Shown here: positions 12,601-24,600 of the stretch, piece by piece
Numbering within the stretch: the stretch's first letter is position 1
How the letters are laid out: each line of letters starts with the position of its first letter
Source: Astropecten irregularis
Lineage: Eukaryota > Echinodermata > Asteroidea > Paxillosida > Astropectinidae
DNA: 64,000 nucleotides
Assembly (NCBI GenBank): GCA_963971285.1
Contig: OZ020252.1
Span: 19,753,662 to 19,817,661, forward strand
Direction of reading: 5' to 3'
Notes under the pieces: generated by a model
Database searches by the model: none
What the model was told of the DNA's origin: nothing
Seen by the model: only the letters and a program-made list of their open reading frames with translations
Translations under genes and position numbers: made by a program

Positions 12601-15600
12601 CAGAAATAGACCTTATCTTCATCACCTTTGAACAATTTTAGTAAATTGAAAATTGTCCAATTGTGTAATAGTTGCCAGACAGTCCTTATGAATTTATCAG
12701 GCCCTCCCATCTCAGCACTTACATGTAACCTCAATTCTCCTGGCACTTGGCAACAAGTTAACAAATTTGGAAGAATCTTTTTTAATACAGGAGCCGCAAA
12801 AGGAGTAATGGTTACTTAATTAATTCCATTCTTAGTCAGTGATGTGAGTGGCATGGTCACCCCCAGAAAATCTGAAAAACACCGAGGAAAGAGCTGAAAT
12901 TAAAAAAATTCCTATACTTTTGTATAGAGCAGCATTGCAAAAAACCTGAAATTCTGAGTTAAAATCTAAACAAAACAAAATCAGAATCCAGATTTAAATA
13001 AGATTTTTCACATCCCTGCTTAGTCCTGTAACGCATCACCTCAAGTAGGTTTTTATCTTTTTCTGTGTGTCTCTGTGATTTAGCGTGCCCTCCTACGAGA
13101 GAAGAAGAAAAAGTACAATCAGCCGATGGTCGTCCAGCCCAACGAGGAGCGACAGGGATCAGGGGGCAAGTCACGGCGCAAAGTACCGGAGGAGACCCGG
13201 CCTTTGGTCTCACCTACTCACAGCTCCTCGGCTAGCGACGGACTCCAAGGTATCAAAAGAGATTCTGGATGTTTTCTTGTTTGCATTTCTTCTTTCCCTT
13301 TTGTTTTTTTTGGGTGGATTCCGGGCCTTACGATTGTGAATTCTGAGCCTTAAAAGAGCTTCGCTCGTTTCAGTTGCCGAGACTTGGGCCAGGAAATGGC
13401 CCAAGTCTTGGCAGCAATTATTGCATATGGCAGGATCAATGATGGTCCCCGAGCAGTTGCGGGTATCGTTTACTGTTAAACAGTCTGGCAAACGTATTCT
13501 ACGGGGGTAGAGCCCTGATTCTACGGGGGGAAAGCCCTGCATCTACTAGAACGTACGTACGGCTTGCCAAAACAGATCAATTGCGGTGTTAGGTGACACG
13601 CGCAATTTGCCGGCAAATTGTTCCTTCTATATGTGAGAATCTTTCGTTTAGTTTTCTGTCGTTTTGGGAACGGCTCTAGTATCGTATGTGTCGAGAAATG
13701 GCAGTACAGAACCACTGGCTGAAAATTACATCCCGTATCATTTGTCATGGTAAAATTTGCATATTGTGTGTACATGTACATGTACGTGTACGCTTGCACT
13801 GTACAAATTTCATACTGTACGTAATGCACAAATTGTTGCATACTGCTGCGAGCTGCATGGAATTCTGTACATGGAGAGGAGAAATCGCTGATCTGGTTAA
13901 TAACTTTTTTCCAGTACGGTGATTGTAATGGGCATAAAACTCTGGGGACCACGTTGAAGTGATGTACATTGTATAATATCTAATGTACCATCCAGAAAGT
14001 ATAGAAATGTTCAGTATATCGTATTTTACAGTAGAGCAACTACATAACCATGATACACTGCTACACACTGAAAATGAACTGTTTTGTGTTTTTATCTTTG
14101 TCTGGCTATTTTGGGTTAAGGATCTTTGATCTGTTTTTTTTTTCAAGTTGCATGTAGCACAGACGGTATAAACATGCCAGGAAATCTTGAGTCCAGCCAG
14201 GGAGTCCTTATCAGCCATTAAATGCAGCTCAATTCTCCCGTCAAGTGTCTCGTTTTTCCAAAAGTGCAAATCGAAACCATTGTGCCCTTGCACGTTAAAT
14301 AAGAGAGGGAGGTGGAAGGGGTTGAATCTCATGGCTCGCTCACAAGACCCTCACCATCGAGTCAACAACTATCATCCGAGGTGACTGCAAATAGCCAATT
14401 GTGTTCCTTTCAACCCCCTCGCCTCGCGCTAAACATCCCCGTCTCTTCACTCTTCAACCACAGCAGGAAAGGGGAGGGGGAGGGTAGGACGGCCGACTCT
14501 AGGCAACTCTCTAAAGAAGGGATCCAATTTCGTCTGTGGCTTTGCAGCTTAAGGATGCGATGCACTGTAAGCTAGTCCCTCTGAGATTTGATGCCCGTGT
14601 ATTGACCACCAAAAAAAATGCCATTAAATGCTTTTGGGAGAAGGATTTTGTTTCTCGTATCCTGTTTCAAACCGAAGGGTTTCTTTTTTTCTTGTACCAT
14701 TCAGATCCTCTCTGAATTAGCTGCATCTTTCAAGCTGCAACCCCCTCCCCCTCCCCTCACCTTTGGATTTTATATTCCATGTCTTACTCCGACATTTTTC
14801 TAAAAGATTACATTACCGGACATGCCGGTGAATGGATGAATGACGAGGCACAAACGCTATGGGAACCTTGAGAAATGTGAAGATGCGCAGATTCTGGTTC
14901 ATTTCATATGCATAGACAGCGGCTTGATCAAGTGGAAGTGTAACAATAATTTGCAGATGTCCTGTACATGTACAACAATCCCATTCATCTTGCTGGATGG
15001 GCCATTGTATAACTACGGAGATCAAGAGAAATGTAGCAGATGTTTTCGCAATTAGAATTAACATCTAAATGTAAAACTCATTATTTTCCTTTAAAAAAAA
15101 AACCACCTGTTAACAAAAACAATACAATTGCGAATGTCTAGGATTTGAATTTTTAGAATTAAAAGGCAATATGGCAAAACTGGCTATAAATAAAAGATGG
15201 CCTTGGTTTATCAACATCCTGTTTGTGTGTACACCTAAACACAAATCTTGTGGCGGTCTCTTATGTATAATAATGTGGAGTGATTCTAACCAGAGCTTCT
15301 TCTTGCCTTTGGCTAGAAAACCTGTTAGAAAACCTCCTTACACATGTACATGTACACATGTACATGTACATGTATGTGAGATCAAAACCTTCCGGCCAGT
15401 ACAATCTGACAATTGTGTGAAAATTCACATGCACTGTGTGCAGTATAATGCAATTTCAGTCTGTTAAAATACAAGAAAAAAAAATGAAATAAGGACCTAG
15501 TGGAGGGTAATGAACCTAGATTGAACACGACCGTTTAGCAAGTTTCATACACAAAGTGCTTTTTTGATGGGAGCGTGCATATTGTGGCTGCAAATCCTGC

Positions 15601-18600
15601 CTGGGGTTATTATTGTCATCTAAATACAGATGGGAATAGAAAGGCTCTTGTAAATATGACTGCGTCGGCTGACGGCCTACGCACGGTCTTTCAACATCGA
15701 AAATCCACGGGGGAAAAGTGGTTATTCACCGGAGACGGAACTGGACATAAATTGTACAATTCATGAAATGTGATTGATAATCCTTTTGCTTTGACCTGAC
15801 GACATTGTGTATTACATTAAGTGCCACATTCATCACTTGGGATTTCAATGTGTTTTCACTTGAGATTGTTCACTATAAAGAAAGACATTTTTGGTATTCA
15901 ATTCCATGTAATGAATTTATTGCTTGGTTTATTTTCATTGTACAGTACATGTAGGCTTACGTGCATTATTATGAGAATGAATGTGTTTTCACCTGAGTTA
16001 TATTTAATGCTTAAAGTAGGGAGGGCCTGACACGTTTCGACCATAACCATGCTAGTAACAGGATATTTCTCAAAGGCAACCTTGTATCTGTCATATTTAT
16101 TTGGTTCATGTAAATTTAATGCTTCGCAGTTTTCATTGTGCACATACGACTTTGTTCGAATTTATAAATTTTGGGATTTTTATTTTGTTTATGATGTAAA
16201 AATAAATTCAGCGGATCTCTCTCACGGAAATTAAACCATCTCCATAGAAACGTTACGACTGCTTATTGAATGTTTAACCAAGTGAATGCGCCGTGTGTAT
16301 ATTACACGTACATGTAGGTGTAATAAACACAGGCTCGTGTTTGTTGATAGAAATGAAATGTACATGCCACTCAGGGGATGCTGGTTCTGTCGCTCAAAGC
16401 GTTGACTCGTTTGCAGCAAGTGTCCGTTGGTAAACACTGCTTAGACAGTGGAACCTCGGTAATAAGAGCTACATGTACATGTAAATAACGTAACAAGGAA
16501 TAGGTTTGGTGCCAGTTCTTTGCTCTGTATTATTTTTGCTACTGATAAAACAAGGTTCCTGCACTGTAACAAGTTTCTTGATATTGAAAGGTTCCTGTTA
16601 TATCAAGATTCCTGTTATACCTGTATACACGTATAGTATGTATAACAGGGTTCCAGTTTTCTTTTTCCTCATGCATGTACATGTACATGGATTTACATGT
16701 AATGTATTTAATGTACATGACTTAAGGTTCCAGTATAATAATGTTCCTGCACTGTACATGTGTAACAAGTTTCTTGTTTTGTTATCAAATGGTTCCTTTT
16801 ATAACAAGGTTCCTGCTATACAGTATGTATAACAAGGTTCCTGTTACAACAAGGTTCCAGTTAAAGCAAGGTTCTTGCAAAGTCTCAATAAGCACCTCTT
16901 TATTAATGAGGTTCTAACCATGTATACAACGTGTCCCCTAAAAAAACACAACACTTTGTAGGGAACCATTACATGTATGTTAAAATTAAACTGTTTATCA
17001 CTTCAAGATTCACTTTTATGATACAACCATGTCTAAGCTATCACCATGTAGAATTTAAGCAAAATCGGGCTGAAATTGGCGAAAATATGACCAATTGAAA
17101 GAGTTACTCTTAAAAAACAAATTTGCAGTATTCCAGAATAAGTGGTCAATACACACATAGTGTGTGTGAAAGAAAGATGAAAATCAGGTTTGAGGTTCGG
17201 TTTCAGTCTTAGGTTTTTCCCTTGATTTCAGTCCAATTTTGCTCAAATTCTACATGGTGATAGCCAAGACATGGCTGTATCACATATCTGAATCTTGAAG
17301 TGGTAAACAGTTGAATATTCATATAATAGTTCTTGACACAAAGTGTTGCATTTTTTGGGAGGACACCCTAGAGTACATATGTACATTTATGTACAGTATA
17401 CAGCTGCATGTATGCTGAGCTATGATAAGCACGTCCTAGTCAGTCAAAAAAAGTTTGAATGCAACTGCAATTTTCAAACTGACATTATTGATTAGGCATG
17501 GTGAATGCACACAATAATTTGAAATTGGAGTGGCTAAAGACGCCTTGCATACATGTACACGTTTGTGCGTGTTGGGTTCTTAAGAACATGTACAGTCATC
17601 AACCTTTTCAGGGTTTCTTGATGGTCAGTGGCTTTCAGTTTTCAGTGTGTAGTGAAAAATTTATAATGATGGCCATTTATAAATGGCCATGACATTTTAT
17701 TATAGTATGCTGAACACGTACACACTGGTCGTGCACTTGACGCGCAAACAGGTTCAGTAGAACTCTACTTGCGTCGTGTACACAGACTTGACGTGCATGG
17801 ACGTATAGAGTGCATTAAGTCTTGTAATTTATTTACACTTGTAACTTATTCAAAGCTTGGAAGTGGTTTGAAAGTACATGCACTGAGTGGGTATATCAGA
17901 CACAACATGAAATTACGAGATTGCCATTGTGTTTTATTTGCTGAATAATAATCATGATTTGTGAAATGAAATTTCCTTAATTAGTCATAAACAATCGTCG
18001 TGATAGTGTGAATACATGTACTGTACACATGTATAGGTTAGCTCTACACTAACCGCACAAGACAAGTGGGTCTTAACACAATTACCACAGTCTCTACAGG
18101 GAAACTGGATCATTAACCATGCAATACCACACAATTGTGGAACATGTACATGTATCTGGGATACCACTACCACACCTTCAACAGAAAAAAACATGTATGC
18201 CTAGAAACCTGTAGCAAGGAGGTGGGTTTCGGGTTAATCTAGTGTATGTACATGTACATGTATCAGCGAATTATTTTTGTAGGAAAATAATTAGCCCAAA
18301 GAAATTGTGCTGTTAAATCCAGCTCATATCAAAGTACCTGTTTCAAACCGAAGGGTTTCTTTTTTCTCCCCCTCCTTGTACCATTCTGATCCTCTCTGAA
18401 TTAGCCATGCAATTAGTGATCTTGCAAATCCACCTCCCATACAGGATACGCTATTAAAATGGGATCCGGAGCAGCGGGATCACTGATCTCGTGCCTGAAA
18501 CAAACAGGCCCAAAATGTCAATCACGCAAAATGGAGAAGATTTCTGAAATATTCATTTCTTGATCAATCTGTTTTGCTTTGTACTCCTGCAGGTATCGAC

Positions 18601-21600
18601 GGGCCTGCCTCTTACTCTCTGAACTCCTCCCTGACCACAGTACAAGTCCTGACGGTCGGAAGCTCCTCCACTGATGATGACGATGACATCCCCACATTCC
18701 GGGAGACGACAGGTGAGAGAAAATTGAGGAGGCCCACAGAAAAGAAAACAGGACCAAATTTGGCTCTTTTTGGGTGCCCCTTCCCTCCCCCCTTTCCCCT
18801 TTTCCCTCCAGTTCAGGTCAGTTCAGGTCTAGTAAAAAGCTTCAGTTACTAGACCTGCTGTCCACCCACTTTGAGCCCTGTTGAGGCATGTGATTTGTAC
18901 CGTGTTGTCAAGATGCTGTTTTTCATTGAAGTCACTTGGCTGCTTAGTAAGCACCAATGATATTATCAACAACACGTCGAAGCTGTAATGTTTGGATCGA
19001 ATATCTCGATAATTTCAGTTTGTTTTCCTGAAAAATTCATGAGCATTATAGAGGAACCACCAAACAATAGTGTGATGTACATTTAGGCCATATGATTGAA
19101 CTTGATACGTGTTTTCCCGCATTTCTTATTTGCCTCCAAAAATTTAACCTTTTATGTTGCTTTATTTTCTGCCGTTTATGTACACGTGCCTAATCTTGGC
19201 TCCTGGCCCTAGGGTTGAAACGTACATGTATGTAAGATTTGAAGATTGCTCGGCAGAGATCGCAAACCCTCTTCAGGAGATGAAACATCAGATAATGTCC
19301 ATGTGCATAATCTTGTCCTCCTTGGCCCCTAGGGTGAAGCATAAGTTTTGGAAGGTTCCCTTTGGGGCGAAACGTCAGATGAGACAAATTCTGGGCCCCC
19401 ATGGGATGCAAAACTGTATCCAGACTTAACAACTGCTGTTTGTGGCCGGATCCGGATGGAAGTGCCAATGGGGAAAACCGATGCACTCTTTTACATCAGA
19501 ATGATGACAGTCAGACACAGTGCTCGATTTCACAAAGCACTGTGATACTAAAGCATCTTAATTGCTTAGCAGGATATCTTCTTTGAGGCAACCAACTTCA
19601 CCACATGAAAAAGGAACATCTTCCTTGTACATGAAGTCATTTTTCTCGTAGTTCCCACTATTTCCAAGAAAAATTACATCATGACAATGTGAAGATGGAT
19701 GTTATTACTTCTTGAAGATTGCTTGGAACTGATTGCCTGTAAATTGCCTCACTAGTGTGACATGGACCTTAGATTTTGTGAAATTGACCCCAGGGGCATC
19801 TTCATTGCCTATTAATCTTACTATCAATCTTGAATCTGTTTGCTTCTGTGAAATTTGCAGAAACGGAGAAGAAACTGAAAGCAATGGGCATCTCCCAGGC
19901 CGTGAACTACGAAGACAACGAGGAGAACGGCACACCGATCGGCATCATGAACACCAGCGGCTCCATGGGACAGATGTCGCCACCACCTCCCTACCCGGCC
20001 ACACAGCCCAGCGGGTTTGGCAGCGCGCCCCCCAATAAAAACTACAGCCCCAGCCCCGACTATGCAGGGGGCTACAATCAGGCTGGCCCTCCTGTGCAGG
20101 TGAGGAGAAGTTAATGGACATGTAGTAGTTCCACTCGACCCATACCATTGCATACTGGCCGTGATAACCTTATGATAGCTCCACACATTATGAGTTCCCA
20201 CATTCAAGAAGTATTCTCTTTCTAAAGATTCACAGAAAAGAGCTTAACAAATGTACAGTGGAATGCCATTATAACCATGATGACAAACATGCTATGGGAT
20301 GCACAGAAATGTTTCGTTATACATGTAGTGGCCATTGGTTATACATGTATTGTACTGAACAAATTGGGATGGGATGGGATGGGATGGTGTACTCTGTGTA
20401 AGGTTTAGCCAAGTTTTCGGTAGGGCGGTGTTCGTTATAGTGGCGTTCCACTGTACTACAGTAGGCAAAGTCATGCTAAATGAAAAACTATCTATAGGAG
20501 TACGAGTTTTGTGTGCGACTAGTTTTGCCTTCCATAGGAACGTGTGTTAATTTCAATGAATTCAGACGACGTAATTCAAAGATCAAATCTTGTTCATTGT
20601 ATCAAACGCAGACGCGCCAACCAGAGACCAAAGTCCAGGGTGCTGTGGGCGGTGGCCTGGATCTGAGTGACCTGGACGCATTTGTGCTCCGGCCGGCTCC
20701 GCAGGGACTGTCCATCAGATGTAGAATCTCACGGGATAAGAAAGGAATGGACCGAAGTATCTATCCCACGTACTTCTTGCATCTGGAAACCGAGAACGGG
20801 AAAAAAGTGAGTCGTAGTGTTGTTTTTTTTTGTCGTGGAATCACGTCCGAAAAACCTTATCCTTATTCGACCAGCAACCCTCATTTAAGATTTGAGGCTT
20901 TGCATGGTGACAATTAGTATGTGGTTCGGTTTGCGGAAACACCAGAATCATTTGTACTTTCACGCTTTCTCTTTTTGGAAGATGTGTGGTCCTGAAAAGG
21001 ACCGATTAGAGTATTAAAATTCTCAACGTTTCGACCAGTGTGCTCTTGTTGTCCTCAGGAGGGAAAAACTTCAAATCCTACTTCACATACAAACTTCCAT
21101 GTACATTATGTCAACATATTATAGGCAAATTTCACATATTGCATACAGTCATGACAGTGAGTATACAGTGTATAAATAGTGTAGTGTACACATACATCAT
21201 CCATGCCAATATGTAGGCGAGCTAATTGCCCCCCTTCCCGAATATTTTAGTATCCTTTTGTTAATTGAATGCTTAAGATGCAAGCAAGCAATACCTGCCT
21301 TGCACTGGCACTAATGGATCCGACACCATATGGAACTGATTGACTTTCTTCCGAGGAAACGGACTTGACTCGGCTACGCAATGCTTTGTTGTATTGTGCG
21401 GACCGCTACGTGCACAGACTGCACAAGTTATACATGTTGTGTAGCTTAATGTCGTTATTCAATTTAACACCTCTGGGTATAGTTTGCAAGGTGGCGGCCG
21501 GTGCCTGGGGCCTAGCAACATGACCAAATGCAATTATCCTTTCTTGAATTTCCCTAGCCGTTTCAATCCTTTTTTTTTTTTTTTTCTTTTTTTATGCTCC

Positions 21601-24600
21601 CCGTTCTGACATTTATATCAGAATCAGGTCTCGGATGCATAAGCCCTATTACGGATGCGGGGTTGTGTGTGCGTTAATGTTCTCTGCTGAACTGACAAAA
21701 AATTGTCTGCTGGCTTCTCCTTCTCTCTCCTTAAGGAATTTCCAGGTTTCGTGTCAATTGCATTTGTCTCAAGTTTTGGGTTCTCTTCTGGTAAATAGCA
21801 AGTCACGACTAGACGATAATCATCTTAAGTTTATGCCCAATAGCCTTGCCCATGACACTTACTTGTTCAGTCATGTCAGTAGGCCTATGTGTACCGTCTG
21901 TACTGGAATTGCATATGTGCAAATTGATTGGTTGAAAGGTCAGTACAAGATTGGTTACATACCCAAACAGAAATGGTCACAGATTTTCCTATAACTTTTA
22001 GGATATGAAAATGGTGCTGGTTGAAACCACGGTAGATACCATTACAAATTTCTACCTGAAATGGTGTACACGTACATGTACAGTGTATTTATTCAGATAT
22101 AATTTAAACAATGACCAAAAACAGTTTTGATCTTAGGGTAAGATCAAAACCATTCTTTCTATTTTATAAGAAAATCGCTCTAGTACTCAGATGTCCAATT
22201 GAGCTCAAATTTTCACAGATTTATTATGTCATGTACATGTTTGATCAGACTAAGTATGAGTGCTGTTCTGTGACCTTTACCAATCATGTATTTAAAACTT
22301 TAAGCAGAAACATTTTAATATGAAGAGCATACATGTAGTGGTAGTAGTACACAGCATACAGTATGTAAACATGTATGCGTGTATGAGTTGAAGTGCAGAT
22401 GAGAATACGTGTACAGGTTGAGTACCCTAAAGGTGTTTTCATAAGCTTTCTCGTACAGTAGCAAACACACAAGCAAATTACATTAAGAGACAACTGAACA
22501 GTACGTGACATGCTCAGGCCATCGCATCACGACGTGATATTGGTTGTTGTTTTTGTCTACTGGCATGACTGGAACTCATTTTCGTGACATTTATCTTCAA
22601 GTTTACAGTCGCCATTTATGTAAAGAGGATGTTCATTACTCAACAAACCTCGCTTTATTTGTTAGATCTATAATCCTTAAATTACTTGAAATGAGAAAAA
22701 AATATTTATCTCATACTGAACGCAGAAAGAGAGTCTTTTAGGATGATTTTTCTCTCAACATGCTCAACCCGCAAGCTCCCCAAAATTGAGATTCTCTGAA
22801 TTTCGTCAATGACAAATCAAGCAGACAAATCTGTGTGATTTTGTGACGTCAGATATGGGATCCTTTTGTTTAATTGGATGAACTTTTTGGCATCCAGCAT
22901 ACAAAGGTAGACGTGACAAACATGTCATCAGACAGTTCATAGTTTTGGAAATATTCCAGTTATCACATAAAATATCTACAGTGCCCAGGGCTCGTTTTTT
23001 CCTAACACTAAGATTGATCTTAGATGTGTGAATCGATCTTAATTGCTTTTAGCAATGTGTATCAGAAAGCTGTTGATGTTAGATATTTTATTACAGTCAA
23101 ACTTTTTTTTTTCCCTGACAGCAATTTTTGCTGGCTGCCCGCAGACGCAAGAAGAGCGCCACCTCCAACTACCTGTTGTCAACAGACGCCACGGACCTAT
23201 CGCGAGATGCCGAGAGCTTTGTGGGGAAATTACGGTATGTTACCCTCACACAGTGCAACCCCCAGACACTCGATCCGTCAAAACCTTCAATCTTTTGTAG
23301 CTTCCTAGTAACTCCTCCATTCTCTGATGAGAAAGATCTGTTTGGAACCAAGCTTGCTGAGTTTTGTCTACCGCAATCAGTTCCCCGGTTTTGTTTTTGT
23401 TTGTTTGTTTGTTTTGCACTTCTCAAAGTAATTATGTGAATGAAAAAGCATGTGATTTGTTGAATACGTGGCAAGAGTTGTGAAGAGCTTGACTTTTTCC
23501 ATTTGAGGACAACTTCCATTTTCGGAACATGTTTGTTTTCAAGGTTTAGTACACCTCAATGGACGAAAGTTAAATGTCTCACGGCCTCCCTAAAGTGTCG
23601 TATTTGGTGATTCTTGCACTCCCTGTTCCCTACAGCTTGCATGTATCTTTACCTCTTTGTTGGTGTGCACGTTTGATCTTGCCACCCCAAACCCCTTTGA
23701 CCCCTTCTCCTGACCACACTTGCCTGTAGACCTCTATCTTCTCTTTGTTTTTTCCCAGCCTTATTGCCTGCTTTCCCTGTTTCCCTGGTCACTCTGTCCC
23801 CCTTTGTTCTACTTCTCTCATCCAAAATAGAAATATGTATCTTTGGGCCTGTTTGTTTCAGGCACAAGGTCGCGGATCCTGCTGATCCGGATCCCATTTT
23901 AGCGTATCCTGCATGGGATGTGGATCCGCAGATCTGGGATCCTTGCGCGAAACACACAGGCCCTTTACTTGCTTGTTCTTGTCCACTTGTCATTTACCCT
24001 TTGATAAAGATCCTGCTATGATTAAAACGTGTCAGTCCTTCCTAACTCCAAGCATTTGTTTTATTAATTAATGGATTTGAGATGGTCAGGAGTATAAAGT
24101 TATTGCCATTTTCCACGTCTACTTTCTGTTTATCTTTCAGATCAAACTTCATGGGAACCCACTTCACCGTCTTCGACAACGGGATCAGCCCAAACAAGCC
24201 AGGAGCCATGGCCGATGGCACCAACACACGTCAGGAGCTGGCCGCTGTGATCTACGTAAGATTTCCTGTCCGTCCGGACAGTCTCTCAATTCAACCCACT
24301 ATTAAAATGACGTGCATTTATGACTGCCTGCATGTATTAATTAATAATTGACCTATTATATTCCACGCAGCTTTACCAATTGATTACTTATTAACTGGCC
24401 CAGATTGAGTTATTAAAATTGAGGCTGCATTTATTATTAAAGACACTGCAATGCTGCAGCTCCTACCAGTCGTAAATTTATGATACGAAGACGTACTTTT
24501 GTGTTATGGATGTGATACAGTGTGTCTAGAATTTGAATTTGTATGTTTATATCCTGAAAAGGGTCTGGTTTTCTTTGTAATGTTGATTGTTAATAGGGCT

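Larger units (their letters stand above)
13250..18592 (+). other. TUB intron 2; repeats only
   Basis: Longest TUB intron (~5.3 kb). It has a degenerate tandem array at ~16540-16915, a TA-flanked element at 16927-17371, a perfect palindrome at 17669-17690, and two diverged copies of a segment beginning CCTGTTTCAAACCGAAGGG at ~14664 and ~18337. No exon-like sequence is seen. Confidence 0.6.

Noticed and set aside
13379-13410. microRNA hairpin (ACTTGGGCC arms) in TUB intron 2
   Set aside because: The stem is only about 12 bp with a 7-base loop, too short for a microRNA precursor.
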